From assembly GCF_009674805.1 (NCBI RefSeq), contig NZ_WKKI01000002.1, positions 146,763-210,762 of the forward strand: a DNA stretch of 64,000 nucleotides, in the 5' to 3' direction. The notes under the pieces are model-generated. The model did not search any database and was not told the DNA's origin. It was given only the letters and a program-made list of their open reading frames with translations. Positions 1-9,172 of the stretch are shown here, piece by piece. A program made the translations under genes and the position numbers. The stretch comes from Metabacillus lacus (GTDB lineage: Bacteria > Bacillota > Bacilli > Bacillales > Bacillaceae). The stretch's first letter is position 1. Every line of letters starts with the position of its first letter.

Positions 1-316
1 GCACCTCTCCTTGATATTGTTCCAGCAGCAACTGACACATATTTCGAATATTTTTGGCTTTATTGCGGAAAAGGCCGATTGAACGAATATCATTTTGCAG
101 TTCTTCCAAAGACACCGCAAGATAATCTTCAGGTTTTTTATACTTCTGAAACAGTGATGCTGTTACTTTATTAACGAGTGCGTCAGTGCATTGTGCTGAC
201 AATGAAACAGCCACCACAAGCTCAAAAGGATTGGAATGAACCAATTCACAGTGTGCCTCAGGAAACATGTTGCTCATAGTATCAAGAATTTCACGCATTT
301 GTGCTTTCGTTGCCAT
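1..316 (-). CDS. nth: Endonuclease III, N-terminal part (cut by window edge)
   Basis: This is the first 105 codons of a DNA glycosylase/AP lyase that removes oxidised pyrimidines in base excision repair. The visible part has the family's N-terminal signature: FPEAHCELVHSNPFELVVAV, then LSAQCTDALVNKVT and the helical segment IRSIGLFRNKAKNI. The catalytic HhH-Lys/Asp region and the Fe-S cluster cysteines would lie beyond position 1. The ATG start at 316 has a purine-rich AGGAAGAAAGGAAG stretch upstream. It follows dnaD as in B. subtilis, but a terminator-like hairpin behind dnaD and about 220 bp of gap suggest it may also have its own promoter. Identity is firm; the C-terminal half is unseen. 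Confidence 0.93.
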   Translation of the reverse strand, partial: MATKAQMREILDTMSNMFPEAHCELVHSNPFELVVAVSLSAQCTDALVNKVTASLFQKYKKPEDYLAVSLEELQNDIRSIGLFRNKAKNIRNMCQLLLEQYQGEV

Positions 317-498
317 AAGCTGTCTTCCTTTCTTCCTTTTCAAAAAGCTTTATGATCTAACTAATTAGCTCAGCAGGACACTAACACATTCCTGCAGGCT
401 CCTGAATCACCTTATGTTTTATACTGAATGATATACTCTTCTGAAGATAAATCTTCCAAGTGACAACTCCAGGCCATTCACCCATTCCTTGCTTCTTC

Positions 499-528
499 AA
501 AAAAAATAAGGAGAAAAGTCTCTCCTTT
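499..528 (-). terminator. Intrinsic terminator after dnaD
   Basis: Read on the minus strand, a short stem AAGGAG/CTCCTT is followed by a run of eight U residues (plus-strand A tract at 499-506). It starts about 10 bp after the dnaD stop and would separate dnaD from nth. Confidence 0.6.
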
Positions 529-538
529 ATAGCATCTC

Positions 539-1246
539 TTAACTTTCAAGCCAGTTGTAAAAAGGAACTTTTCGAACATAATCTTTATGAGAATCGTTTT
601 CGGCGCTTCGGTCTTTTTGTTGATGCTGCCTGAATTTCTTTCCATGATTCCGTGCCTGCTCAATGGTTTTTATCCCGTTTTTCTTCCATTCAAACAGAAT
701 TCGATCTATATACCGAAAATTTAATTTCCCTGATATCACCGCTTCACGCAGAGCTGCCTTAATAATTATGGGATCGTGATAATCCTGGTCCAGCCAGATG
801 GAGAACGTCTCACATTCAAACGGAGAGAGCGGTCTGCCGAATTCCTGCTCAAACACTGTGTAAAGGCTGTTTTCTAATTCTTTCTCCAACAATTTATGCT
901 CAGCAGCCTGTTCATGCTGAAGACTGTCATACAGCCTTTCCCATAATGGTTTTAGGGAGTACTTTTCATACATAATTGTATCCTGCTGAAATTCTTCTAT
1001 GTGAAGGAAACCTCGCTGCATAAGGCTGCGAAGCATAGAGGTACATGATGTAGTGGAGATGGACATCTGTTCAGACAGCTGTTCCGGAGTAGGAAAGAAG
1101 ATTCCCCTTTGAATATAGTATTGAACTTTCAGTATCATGATAAATTCTGCTTCGTTCAATCCCAGGTTTGCGTATTTCTCTATCAGCAGCGCTGGAATCG
1201 TAAAATGGCCGCTTTCCTGGAAAGCAATAAATTGTTCCTTATTCAT
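539..1246 (-). CDS. dnaD: DNA replication initiation protein DnaD
   Basis: DnaD acts at oriC and at stalled forks, where with DnaB and DnaI it helps load the replicative helicase. The 235-residue product matches the B. subtilis length of about 232. It has an N-terminal winged-helix DDBH1 domain (residues 1-100, with LGLNEAEFIMILKVQYYIQ) and a C-terminal DDBH2 domain (about 130-200) ending in the YxxxILxxW-type motif, here YIDRILFEWKKNGI. The tail is charged and disordered. I chose the ATG at 1246 (MNKEQFIAF) because GAGGTG lies 6 nt upstream; the frame stays open for 18 more codons without support. It follows asnS with a terminator between, and has its own extended -10 promoter. Confidence 0.95.
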   Translation of the reverse strand: MNKEQFIAFQESGHFTIPALLIEKYANLGLNEAEFIMILKVQYYIQRGIFFPTPEQLSEQMSISTTSCTSMLRSLMQRGFLHIEEFQQDTIMYEKYSLKPLWERLYDSLQHEQAAEHKLLEKELENSLYTVFEQEFGRPLSPFECETFSIWLDQDYHDPIIIKAALREAVISGKLNFRYIDRILFEWKKNGIKTIEQARNHGKKFRQHQQKDRSAENDSHKDYVRKVPFYNWLES

Positions 1247-1265
1247 TGAAAACACCTCATCATCA

Positions 1266-1274
1266 AGTATAGCA
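1266..1274 (-). promoter_or_regulatory. Extended -10 promoter for dnaD
   Basis: The minus strand reads TGCTATACT, an extended -10 element (TGnTATACT), about 20 bp before the dnaD start and just after the asnS terminator. No convincing -35 is visible, which fits an extended -10 promoter. Confidence 0.45.
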
Positions 1275-1308
1275 TGCTGACAAAAATTCATATATGGCAA
1301 TCATTGAA

Positions 1309-1348
1309 CAAAAAAGCCTCCTCTCCGAAAATTATGAAAGGAGACTTT
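1309..1348 (-). terminator. Intrinsic terminator after asnS
   Basis: On the minus strand AAGTCTCCT pairs over 9 bp with AGGAGGCTT across a 16-nt loop and is followed by a U run. It lies between asnS and dnaD. Confidence 0.7.
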
Positions 1349-1487
1349 CTTTTTATGATGCAGTATTGCTGCGTTATCAAAAAGCTGTTCACATCAGTTA
1401 AGCTCTTCGCTGAAAAAATATCTATGCAGCCGGACGTTGGTTTTTAAAGTCTCAACGTCTCTAACTCAAAGCGAATACAGCCTGATA

Positions 1488-2780
1488 TTAAGGATATAGG
1501 CGGTTTAAAAGACGCGGGAATGGAATTGTTTCCCTCACGTGTTCCACTCCGCTGAGCCATGCGACTGTCCGTTCAAGCCCAAGTCCGAAACCTGAATGCG
1601 GCACAGAACCATATTGGCGAAGTTCAAGATACCATTTATAAGCATCAGACTCCAGCTTGTGCTCTTCAACTCGCTTTTTAAGGAGTTCGTAATCATGAAC
1701 TCTTTCGGAACCGCCGATGATTTCTCCGTAGCCTTCCGGAGCGATTAAATCTGCACATAGCACAAGATCTTCCCGGTTCGGGTCAGGCTGCATATAAAAT
1801 GGTTTTAAGCTTGTCGGCCAGTGGGTGATAAACACAGGCATTTCATGGGCTTCAGCAATTGCAGTTTCATGCGGAGCTCCAAAATCATCTCCCCATTGAA
1901 TATCTGTGAAGCCTTTTTCATGAAGAAAAACAATGGCTTCATCATACGTAACACGCGGGAACGGAGCCTTTATTCTTTGAAGCTTTTCAAGATCTCTTCC
2001 CAGGACCGAAAGCTCCAGCCCGCAGTTGTCAAGAACACTTTGCACGATGAATGACACATAATTTTCCTGCACCACCAGGTTGTCTTCGAATTCATAGAAA
2101 GCCATTTCAGGCTCAATCATCCAGAATTCAATAAGATGGCGTCTTGTTTTTGATTTCTCGGCTCTGAATGTAGGGCCAAATGAAAATACTTTTCCAAGAG
2201 CCATTGCTGCAGCTTCCATATACAGCTGCCCGCTCTGTGATAAGTAAGCATCCTCATCAAAATATTTAGTAGCGAAAAGCTCAGTTGTCCCTTCAGGAGC
2301 GCTTCCTGTCAGAATTGGCGGGTCAACCTTTACAAATCCTTCTTTATTAAAGAACTCATATGTAGCCCGAATTACTTCGTTTCTAATTTTCATTACAGCA
2401 TGCTGCCTCTTTGAACGCAGCCATAAGTGACGGTGGTCCATTAAGAATTCTGTTCCATGCTCTTTAGGAGTGATAGGATAATCGACTGCAGAATGGATGA
2501 CTGAAAGCCCTGATACTGATAGCTCATACCCAAATGGAGACCGCTCGTCCTTTTTCACTGTACCCTTAACATATACTGACGTTTCCTGTGTAATTGATTT
2601 AGCAAGCTGAAAAATCTCTTCTTCTACTTCAGCTTTTACAACAACACCCTGAATAAAGCCTGTTCCGTCGCGCAGCTGCAAAAAAGCAATTTTGCCGCTT
2701 GAGCGTTTGTTGGCAAGCCAGGCTCCAATCGTGACTTCCTGTTCAACATATTTATATACTTCAGCTATTGTTGTTTTCAA
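1488..2780 (-). CDS. asnS: Asparaginyl-tRNA synthetase
   Basis: This class IIb aminoacyl-tRNA synthetase charges tRNA-Asn with asparagine. The N-terminal OB-fold anticodon-binding domain (residues about 10-110, ITIGAW-like start and [18 protein letters not shown]) is followed by the class II core. Motif 2 is at [21 protein letters not shown] and motif 3 near the C-terminus is [14 protein letters not shown] set the start at the TTG at 2780 (MKTTIAEVY), which gives 430 residues, the B. subtilis AsnS length. GGAGGG lies 10 nt upstream. A second TTG six bases upstream is also possible. A strong sigma-A promoter sits just ahead, so asnS can be expressed apart from aspB. No T-box leader fits in the short gap. 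Confidence 0.96.
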   Translation of the reverse strand: MKTTIAEVYKYVEQEVTIGAWLANKRSSGKIAFLQLRDGTGFIQGVVVKAEVEEEIFQLAKSITQETSVYVKGTVKKDERSPFGYELSVSGLSVIHSAVDYPITPKEHGTEFLMDHRHLWLRSKRQHAVMKIRNEVIRATYEFFNKEGFVKVDPPILTGSAPEGTTELFATKYFDEDAYLSQSGQLYMEAAAMALGKVFSFGPTFRAEKSKTRRHLIEFWMIEPEMAFYEFEDNLVVQENYVSFIVQSVLDNCGLELSVLGRDLEKLQRIKAPFPRVTYDEAIVFLHEKGFTDIQWGDDFGAPHETAIAEAHEMPVFITHWPTSLKPFYMQPDPNREDLVLCADLIAPEGYGEIIGGSERVHDYELLKKRVEEHKLESDAYKWYLELRQYGSVPHSGFGLGLERTVAWLSGVEHVRETIPFPRLLNRLYP

Positions 2781-2833
2781 TTTCAAGTTCCCTCCAAAAT
2801 AGCACTGCAATTTAATCTATGTACGTAGAGATT

Positions 2834-2863
2834 ATTATACTAGCTTGCGAAAGCTAAGGTCAA
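2834..2863 (-). promoter_or_regulatory. Sigma-A promoter of asnS
   Basis: The minus strand has TTGACC, an 18-bp spacer, then a perfect TATAAT. The predicted start is about 45-50 nt before the asnS start codon. Confidence 0.85.
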
Positions 2864-2898
2864 CACAAGAAAAATTGTCATCTTCCATCACTGCATGA

Positions 2899-2922
2899 AA
2901 AGCGGCTACTTGCCGCTTTAAG
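2899..2922 (-). terminator. Hairpin at the 3' end of aspB (weak terminator)
   Basis: An 8-bp perfect stem (AAAGCGGC/GCCGCTTT, 5-nt loop) overlaps the aspB stop codon. Only about four U residues follow, so termination may be partial and allow read-through into asnS. Confidence 0.45.
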
Positions 2923-4102
2923 ATTGAAATTGGCTCATATAGCGCTGAATACGGGATAACGCCTCTTCAAAAGTCTCCAGTGAAGTAGCATAAGAAAGCC
3001 TGATATAGTCAGGTGCACCAAAACCTGATCCAGGAACAACCGCTACTTTTTCTTTTTCAAGAAGCTGTGCGGAAAATTCATCCACATCTTTGCAGCCCGC
3101 CATTTCAGCAGCTCTTTTCACATTCGGGAACAAGTAGAACGCTCCCTGAGGCTTCAGGCAGCTGAAACCCGGGATGCTGTTGAGCTTTTCGTGCACCGTG
3201 TTCAATCGCTGCTCAAATGCTGCTCTCATTTCTTCAACGGCTTCTTGAGGCCCTTCGTAGGCAGCAACAGACGCATATTGTGCAATGCTCGTAGGATTGG
3301 ATGTACTGTGGCTCGCCAGGTTGGTCATCGCTTTTATGATGTCTTTGTCTCCAGCTGCATAGCCGATTCTCCATCCTGTCATGGAATGTGATTTGCTGAC
3401 GCCGTTAATAATAATGGTATGTTTTTTAATATTTTCTGAAAGCTGTGCTACTGACACATGCTGATTTTCCCCGTACACCAGCTTTTCGTATATTTCATCT
3501 GATACAATCAATATGCCTTTTTCAGCACAATACTCTCCAAGCTCTTTTAATTCTTGTTCATTGTACAGCATACCAGTCGGGTTGCTTGGTGAATTGATGA
3601 TAACAGCTTTTGTTTTATCTGTTACAGTTTCCTGAAGCTGCTGCAGCGTAATTTTAAACTGATTTTCTTCAAGGCCTTCCACATACACCGGACTGCCTCC
3701 GGCAAGCTTTACTTGTTCCGGATAGCTTACCCAGTAAGGAGTTGGGATAACCACTTCGTCTCCTTCGTTTAAAATGACTTGAAAAAGAGTATAAAGTGCA
3801 TGCTTAGCCCCTGAGCAGACAATAATTTCATTACGGGAATAATTCAGGCCTTGATCCAGCTTAAATTTGTTTATAATGGCATCTTTCAGTCCGTTCGTTC
3901 CCCCGGAAGGTGTATACTTTGTAAAACCTTCCTTCATTGCTTCCTCCGCTGCCTCAATAATATGCGTCGGCGTGTTAAAGTCAGGTTCCCCTGCACCCAA
4001 ACCGATGACGTTATGCCCCTCCGCTTTCAGTTCTGCTGCTTTTGCAGTAATGGCAAGCGTAGTTGAAGGTGTTAATGCTGCTACTCTTTTCGCCAGCTCC
4101 AT
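2918..4102 (-). CDS. aspB: Aspartate aminotransferase (PLP, class I)
   Basis: This enzyme interconverts aspartate and 2-oxoglutarate with oxaloacetate and glutamate. It is a fold-type I PLP enzyme of 394 residues (B. subtilis AspB is 393). The sequence shows GLGAGEPDFNTP near the N-terminus, the substrate-binding NSPSNPTG segment, the PLP aspartate/tyrosine in VSDEIYEKL, the Schiff-base lysine in NGVSKSHSMTGWRIGY, and a carboxylate-binding Arg in PDYIRLSYA. It lies 11 bp after ypmB in a ypmA-ypmB-aspB transcription unit. The context beside asnS supports an aspartate/asparagine supply role. Confidence 0.95.
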   Translation of the reverse strand: MELAKRVAALTPSTTLAITAKAAELKAEGHNVIGLGAGEPDFNTPTHIIEAAEEAMKEGFTKYTPSGGTNGLKDAIINKFKLDQGLNYSRNEIIVCSGAKHALYTLFQVILNEGDEVVIPTPYWVSYPEQVKLAGGSPVYVEGLEENQFKITLQQLQETVTDKTKAVIINSPSNPTGMLYNEQELKELGEYCAEKGILIVSDEIYEKLVYGENQHVSVAQLSENIKKHTIIINGVSKSHSMTGWRIGYAAGDKDIIKAMTNLASHSTSNPTSIAQYASVAAYEGPQEAVEEMRAAFEQRLNTVHEKLNSIPGFSCLKPQGAFYLFPNVKRAAEMAGCKDVDEFSAQLLEKEKVAVVPGSGFGAPDYIRLSYATSLETFEEALSRIQRYMSQFQS

Positions 4103-4113
4103 TGTGATTCCCC

Positions 4114-4599
4114 CTATTTAATCGCAGAATGTTTAATAATGTCTCCAGTCGTAAAGTCTATATAATCATAAGTATAACGATCATGTTCGTCGATATACTT
4201 TACCTCCCAAAGCGGGATATTTTTTTCCATTCCAAGCTGTATGCCCGTGATGCGCTTTGGATTGTACTGCTGAATAATGCTCTGGGCATTTTCTTTTGAA
4301 ATTCCTGAAGCTTTTTCTTTCACAATCACCTCAGGTTCGCTTTCATCCTTTACCCAGGCATACACCTCTGTACCGTCCTCAGCGGTTCCGCTGATCACAT
4401 AATAATGCTCCTGGCCGTAAAAGCTGTTTACCGAACTTATGCCTGCTACATTGCCGTTCGCAGCGGCGGTTTCAGCTGCTGCACTGTGGCCTGATGTTTT
4501 CTGCTTCATTGCTGTCTGATAAATGGAATTGGCATAAATGCCTGCAGCAGCTCCAAAAACTAACAGGATGCCCAGCACGATAAGTATTTTATTTCTCAT
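4114..4599 (-). CDS. ypmB: YpmB family protein, membrane-anchored PepSY-like domain
   Basis: This is a 161-residue protein of unknown role, conserved between ypmA and aspB in Bacillus. The N-terminal hydrophobic segment (residues about 5-25, ILIVLGILLVFGAAAGIYA) should anchor it with the rest outside the membrane. The C-terminal half has the look of a PepSY-like fold (KENAQSIIQQYNPKRITGIQLG followed by PLWEVKYIDEHDRYTYDYIDF). The middle is low-complexity Ala/Gly. It lies 8 bp after ypmA, so the two are translated from the same message. Confidence 0.85.
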   Translation of the reverse strand: MRNKILIVLGILLVFGAAAGIYANSIYQTAMKQKTSGHSAAAETAAANGNVAGISSVNSFYGQEHYYVISGTAEDGTEVYAWVKDESEPEVIVKEKASGISKENAQSIIQQYNPKRITGIQLGMEKNIPLWEVKYIDEHDRYTYDYIDFTTGDIIKHSAIK

Positions 4600-4607
4600 C
4601 GTAATTT

Positions 4608-4778
4608 CTATGTCCTGTATATTGAAAATACTGCTTTTGATTTGTCTTCCTGGTCAAGAGCCAGTCCAAACATCAGATTTTCCTTTTTTAAAGTTCTGTT
4701 TAAAGTATCCACTATTTTGTAAAGATCATCAGAATTTTCTATCGTGACTGTTGAAAGAATTTCAATCCTGCTTTCCAT
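4608..4778 (-). CDS. ypmA: YpmA family small protein (DUF4264)
   Basis: This 56-residue protein has the same length as B. subtilis YpmA. Its function is unknown. It reads as a small alpha/beta protein (MESRIEILSTVTIENSDDL then KVVDTLN-type helix). I used the ATG at 4778 because AGGAGG lies 7 nt upstream; an upstream in-frame extension of eight codons lacks support. It is the first gene of ypmA-ypmB-aspB behind an extended -10 promoter. Confidence 0.85.
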   Translation of the reverse strand: MESRIEILSTVTIENSDDLYKIVDTLNRTLKKENLMFGLALDQEDKSKAVFSIYRT

Positions 4779-4875
4779 AGCAATTCCTCCTACTACCAAC
4801 AAATATTGTTACTTATATGTCTTCAGCTGCGGGAGATAATAAGCTTACACAGCAGCAGCTGTTTTACATGAACCC

Positions 4876-4884
4876 ATTATAACA
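4876..4884 (-). promoter_or_regulatory. Extended -10 promoter of ypmA-ypmB-aspB
   Basis: The minus strand reads TGTTATAAT, a consensus -10 with the TG extension, about 100 bp upstream of ypmA. No good -35 hexamer is visible at 16-18 bp. Confidence 0.6.
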
Positions 4885-4933
4885 AGAAATTTGACGAATC
4901 GTGAAAATAAATTTCTCCAACCCCACACCTTAT

Positions 4934-4962
4934 TGAGCCTGTGTCTGACACAGGCTTTTTTT
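4934..4962 (+). terminator. Terminator-like hairpin facing the plus strand
   Basis: On the plus strand AGCCTGTGTC pairs with its complement across TGA and is followed by seven T residues, the form of an intrinsic terminator. No plus-strand gene lies upstream. On the minus strand the U run is on the wrong side, so it should not terminate dinG. It may block antisense transcription or be a leftover GTGTCTGACAC-type repeat. Confidence 0.45.
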
Positions 4963-5005
4963 AAATGTGTTTACCCTTCGCTCCTGGACTGACCTGCAGC
5001 TTTGA

Positions 5006-7807
5006 TCAATGATCTGCCAGCCACCTTTTGGCAATTTCCTCGAGCTCCCCCATTGGCCTTTCATAATAATCAGCTTGAGGAAGCGACTGGATAAAGTGCT
5101 TACCATACCTTGTCGTACTGATCCTTCTATCGAGAATGAATAGCACACCTTTATCATCCTTTGTTCTAATAAGCCTTCCAAATCCCTGTCTGAAGCGGAG
5201 AATGGCTTCTGGAAGAGAATATTGGTAAAAGGCATTGCCGCCCTGCTTTTCAATTTTTTCAGATCTGGCTGCAGCAATCGGCTCATCAGGGGGCTGAAAA
5301 GGCAGCCTGACAATCATCAGGGATGACAATTCTTCACCGGGAAAGTTAACCCCTTCCCAAAAGCTTGCTGTACCCAGCAGGATCGCTTTAGGAAATTGTT
5401 TGAAGTTTTTCGTTATTTTAGAACGGCTTCCACTTCCCGTGCCCTGTGCAAGAAGGACAAATTCAGAAAGAGAATCATCTTCTTTCAGCAAAGAATTGGT
5501 CTTCTTCAGCATATCGAAGGAATTGAATAAAATCAGCATTCTCCCTCCGACTGCCTGTGCTGCTGAAGAAATATGGGTGGCAATTGCAGAAATAAAAATA
5601 TCCTGTGGAACTTGATTAATATTAGGCATATCAGTCGGCACAAAAATTTTGGCCTGCTCCTTGTAAGAAAAGGGCGATTCGTATAATGCTGTCCTAGGGT
5701 AAAAATGATTCAGCCCGAGAGACTGAATGATGTAGTCGAATGATCCCCTCACACTCAGTGTTGCTGAAGTCAGCACAACACTTTTTCTTGCAGAGAAAAA
5801 GCGATCTGCAAGAATATTGGAAATGTCAACAGGCTGAGAATAAACAGACACTGCGTTTTTAGCCCCTCTTGCCTGTGCCTCAATCCAGGTAACTTCATCT
5901 GAAGAGGCCTGGAAAAACAAAGCGTCTATTTTCTCATACAACTCTTTAAATATATAGATAAATTGAAAATAGGACTTGTGCTCACCCTTAGTGATACCGT
6001 TCATATCTTTTGCCTCTGGATACAAGGCATGCATGTCTTTTTTCAAGAGGTTAACGAGATCCAGCAATAAAAATTTCACTCTGCTTCCGGCCTCTATGAT
6101 TCCCTGCCAATGCCTGTTTTTTTCTTTAAGAAGCTGATACCGGTAGTTCACTTTGTTGGACTGTCCCTGCCCTGCTTTTTTTGCACCGTAAGAATGAAGT
6201 GCAGAAAAAAAGACATTCGCATCTTCTATCAGCAATGGAAGAATGCTTTTTACTTTTTCATAATGCTGAATTGTTAACCCGTTTTGCACAGCCTCTTTTT
6301 GCATATTCTTCAGAAGCCCTTCGTTTTCAAGTCTGTTCGCTTGAAATACAAAGTCATTATAAGAAAGCCGTTCACCGAAAAAGCGGCTGGCCGCCCGTTC
6401 AAATTGATGTGCTTCATCAATGATCATGGATGAATATGATGGAAGTGCATTGGAATTCTCCGCTATATCACTGAGAAGGAGGGCATGATTTGTTACGATG
6501 ATGTTTGCCGAATCTGCCAGGTTCCTCGCTCTGTTATAGAAACAATGGAATTCCCATTCATCCTGAATTTTCTCTTCGCTTGCTTCATGGTGGATTCTTT
6601 CCCACAGGAAGGCTCCGCCTGAAGGAAAATTCAATTCATCAATGTCGCCGGTCAAGGTTTCAGTCAGCCAGATCAGTATTTGAGCTTTCATCAGCAAAAC
6701 ATCATAATTATCATCTTGATCATGAAGTGCGGCCTGAAATTTCCTTAAAGATACATAGTGTTTTCTTCCCTTGAGCAGAGCGGCTCTGAATGCCAGCGGT
6801 GACGAAGTTTTAAGAAGAGCAACTTCCCCTTCCATAATTTGCTGCTGAAGCTGTGTTGTATACGTGCTGACAACGACTGGTACAGATTTCCGCAGGGAAT
6901 AGTAAATCGAGGGAAGAAGATAACCCAATGTCTTTCCATTACCCGTTCCCGCCTCAAGCAATGAATGCTGATTGTCTGAAAAAGAAGTATAAACATCATT
7001 CATATATTGAATTTGGCTGTTTCTTATGTCATAACCAAACTTTTCTTTTAGAGTATTCAGCGTGTTATCCATGTAATCCTGGAAAGAGAACTGCTTGTCC
7101 TTCTCCTCCGGATGTATATCAGGGGAATCAAATTTTCTCAAAGCCAGCGACCCTGCCATCTCAAAACGCCCGTCTTTTTTCTTATCGAGACGAAGCAGAT
7201 TAAGTGAGACCAGCTCTTCAAGAATTTCATCAATATCACTGATAAAAGAAGCAGAAAGTTTCTGAAGGCTTTGAAGCGATACAACCGGGAGCTCCTGAAA
7301 TTTAGCAAGAATCTTTAACAATATTTCTGCAGTCACTTCAGCATCACTATCAGCTCTATGAGGATGATCATGTTTGATGCCAAGTTCTTCTGAGAGTTCT
7401 GTCAGCTTATAGCTTGATGACTGCGGATAGGCAATTCTGGCGAGCTCAACAGTATCAATAAGCCCGCCTTGAAACCGGGGCATACCTGATTGCTGAAGTT
7501 CTTCCTGAATAAAAGCAAGATCAAAATAAACATTGTGGGCAACAAAATATGCGTCTTCCAGCATTTCTGATATTGTTTTCGCAACTTCTTTAAATGGAGG
7601 GGCATCTTCAACCATTTGCTGTGTGATTCCTGTCAATTGTTCAATGAACAGCGGGATTTCAGTATATGGGTTGATAAAGCTCGAAAAAGTATCCACTATT
7701 TTCTGATTTTCCACTACAACTGCGGCAATTTGAATAATCCGGTCTCCCTTTTTTGGAGAATTACCAGTTGTTTCTACATCTACAACGACAAAACGCTGCT
7801 TTTTCAT
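5006..7807 (-). CDS. dinG: DinG-type ATP-dependent helicase/3'-5' exonuclease
   Basis: This large protein fuses an N-terminal DEDD exonuclease (residues 1-170: VVVDVETTGNSPKKGD, FVAHNVYFDLAFI, HRADSDAEVT) to an XPD/DinG-like superfamily 2 module. The module has Walker A EAGTGNGKTLGYL near residue 285, DEAH box IIDEAHQFERAA near 460, and C-terminal GTASFWEGVNFPG and RFRQGFGRLIRT motifs. No four-cysteine Fe-S cluster is apparent, as in other Firmicute DinG. The length of 933 residues fits B. subtilis DinG (about 931). The ATG at 7807 follows GAGGTG; an in-frame GTG three codons upstream is an alternative. It lies after panD, separated by a terminator. Its in vivo role in DNA repair is inferred from the family. 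Confidence 0.94.
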   Translation of the reverse strand: MKKQRFVVVDVETTGNSPKKGDRIIQIAAVVVENQKIVDTFSSFINPYTEIPLFIEQLTGITQQMVEDAPPFKEVAKTISEMLEDAYFVAHNVYFDLAFIQEELQQSGMPRFQGGLIDTVELARIAYPQSSSYKLTELSEELGIKHDHPHRADSDAEVTAEILLKILAKFQELPVVSLQSLQKLSASFISDIDEILEELVSLNLLRLDKKKDGRFEMAGSLALRKFDSPDIHPEEKDKQFSFQDYMDNTLNTLKEKFGYDIRNSQIQYMNDVYTSFSDNQHSLLEAGTGNGKTLGYLLPSIYYSLRKSVPVVVSTYTTQLQQQIMEGEVALLKTSSPLAFRAALLKGRKHYVSLRKFQAALHDQDDNYDVLLMKAQILIWLTETLTGDIDELNFPSGGAFLWERIHHEASEEKIQDEWEFHCFYNRARNLADSANIIVTNHALLLSDIAENSNALPSYSSMIIDEAHQFERAASRFFGERLSYNDFVFQANRLENEGLLKNMQKEAVQNGLTIQHYEKVKSILPLLIEDANVFFSALHSYGAKKAGQGQSNKVNYRYQLLKEKNRHWQGIIEAGSRVKFLLLDLVNLLKKDMHALYPEAKDMNGITKGEHKSYFQFIYIFKELYEKIDALFFQASSDEVTWIEAQARGAKNAVSVYSQPVDISNILADRFFSARKSVVLTSATLSVRGSFDYIIQSLGLNHFYPRTALYESPFSYKEQAKIFVPTDMPNINQVPQDIFISAIATHISSAAQAVGGRMLILFNSFDMLKKTNSLLKEDDSLSEFVLLAQGTGSGSRSKITKNFKQFPKAILLGTASFWEGVNFPGEELSSLMIVRLPFQPPDEPIAAARSEKIEKQGGNAFYQYSLPEAILRFRQGFGRLIRTKDDKGVLFILDRRISTTRYGKHFIQSLPQADYYERPMGELEEIAKRWLADH

Positions 7808-7877
7808 GTTCAGCACCTCTAAATTTTCAATCCTGTTACTTACGCTTATGTTATGTATGTTCTCTGTTTGATAATGA

Positions 7878-7900
7878 AAAACCCCCTGTAAAAGGGGGAA
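7878..7900 (-). terminator. Intrinsic terminator after panD
   Basis: On the minus strand CCCCC pairs with GGGGG across a 7-nt loop, followed by UUUUU. It closes the panBCD unit before dinG. Confidence 0.8.
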
Positions 7901-7907
7901 TACTTAT

Positions 7908-8291
7908 TTATAATATTGTGGAAGCAGGCTCCTGGCCGATAATTTCAACAATATCATTAGATTCATTCATGATTGCCACTTTCGGCTGGTGGGCAGGCAC
8001 CCGTTCTTCTGGAATGAAAGCATAGGAAATAATAATTACCACATCGCCTTCTTGAACAAGCCGGGCTGCTGCTCCATTAATACAAATAACCCCAGAGCCT
8101 CTTTGTCCGGGAATGATATAGGTCTCAAACCTGGCTCCATTATTGTTATTTACAATCTGAACTTTTTCGTTAGGCACCATTCCAACTGCATCAAGAATGT
8201 TTTCATCTATAGTGATACTGCCAACATAATTAAGGTTGGCTTCTGTAACTCTTGCACGGTGTATTTTGCCATTCATCATTGTTCGAAACAT
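7908..8291 (-). CDS. panD: Aspartate 1-decarboxylase
   Basis: PanD makes beta-alanine from aspartate for pantothenate synthesis. The protein is made as a proenzyme and cleaves itself to form a pyruvoyl cofactor. The 127 residues match the family size. The cleavage site Gly-Ser is in YVGSITID (G24/S25). [16 protein letters not shown] and [10 protein letters not shown] follow as in other PanD proteins. I chose the ATG at 8291 ([17 protein letters not shown]) by homology; a start four codons upstream is weaker. It is the last gene of panB-panC-panD. Confidence 0.96.
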   Translation of the reverse strand: MFRTMMNGKIHRARVTEANLNYVGSITIDENILDAVGMVPNEKVQIVNNNNGARFETYIIPGQRGSGVICINGAAARLVQEGDVVIIISYAFIPEERVPAHQPKVAIMNESNDIVEIIGQEPASTIL

Positions 8292-8323
8292 GTTTTTCCC
8301 CACTTTGTATAAAATTAAGGATT

Positions 8324-9172
8324 TTATTGATGATTCAAAGTAATATTATCAATAAGCCGCGCTTTTGTAAACTTAACTGCAGCAGCCAAAATGAGTTTTC
8401 CGTTTATTCTGTCGACAGGTTCCAAGCTCGGATACGACAAAAGTGATATATAGTCGATGCTAGCTGAAGTATGCGTTTGTAAATAGGCAGTTACAGCTTT
8501 GACAACTTCATCAGGATCTTTTTCACCTTCATCTATTAGTTGTTTCCCTAAAGAGAGCGCTCTATAAATCGAAGGCGCTTCTTTTCTTTCATTTTCGGTA
8601 AGATTCACATTTCTCGAGCTTTTTGCAAGACCGTCTTCTTCACGCACAGTTTCAATTGCCCTTAGTTCGGTGGAAAAATAAAGATCTTCAATTAATCCTT
8701 CTACAATGGCAACCTGCTGTGCATCTTTCATTCCAAAATAAGAGGTGTCAGGCGCAACTATATGGAATAGCTTAGTCAGTACCGTAGCCACTCCGTCAAA
8801 ATGCCCTTCCCTTGACTTCCCGCAGAGAGCGTTCGTCCTCTTATGCACGTTCACCGTTGCAAAAGGCTCCCCACGGTACATTTCTTTCACAGAAGGAGCA
8901 AAAATCAAGTCTGCGCCCTGCTCTGCGGCAAGCTCCCTGTCTCTGTCCAGATTTCTTGGATAAGCATCAAAGTCTTCATTTGGGCCGAACTGAAGGGGAT
9001 TTACAAAAATGCTGACAATCACTCTGTCATTTTCACTTTTCGCACTGCTGATTAACTTCAAATGGCCTTCATGCAAGTAACCCATTGTAGGCACAAATCC
9101 AATTGATCTGCCTTCCTGACGGTATTGGGATATTTTATTCTTTAATTCCGCAATTGTCTCAACAGTTTTCAT
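8324..9172 (-). CDS. panC: Pantoate-beta-alanine ligase
   Basis: PanC joins pantoate and beta-alanine with ATP to give pantothenate. It is a HIGH-type nucleotidyltransferase of 282 residues. The sequence shows the [13 protein letters not shown] (HxGH) motif at residues about 30-42, the pantoate-binding [18 protein letters not shown] segment, and GMKDAQQ and LAKSSRNV, the KMSKS equivalent. The start overlaps the end of panB by 4 bp, so the two are translationally coupled. Confidence 0.96.
   Translation of the reverse strand: MKTVETIAELKNKISQYRQEGRSIGFVPTMGYLHEGHLKLISSAKSENDRVIVSIFVNPLQFGPNEDFDAYPRNLDRDRELAAEQGADLIFAPSVKEMYRGEPFATVNVHKRTNALCGKSREGHFDGVATVLTKLFHIVAPDTSYFGMKDAQQVAIVEGLIEDLYFSTELRAIETVREEDGLAKSSRNVNLTENERKEAPSIYRALSLGKQLIDEGEKDPDEVVKAVTAYLQTHTSASIDYISLLSYPSLEPVDRINGKLILAAAVKFTKARLIDNITLNHQ

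Noticed and set aside
2781..2917. T-box riboswitch upstream of asnS
   Set aside because: The gap is too short and a normal sigma-A promoter gives a leader of under 50 nt with no T-box sequence.
4930..5313. 127-codon minus-strand frame overlapping the dinG 3' end
   Set aside because: It is in another frame of the strongly supported dinG gene and has no start signal.
7808..7877. LexA (SOS) box upstream of dinG
   Set aside because: GAACATACATAAC has only a half-match to the CGAAC-N4-GTTCG consensus, so I do not call it.
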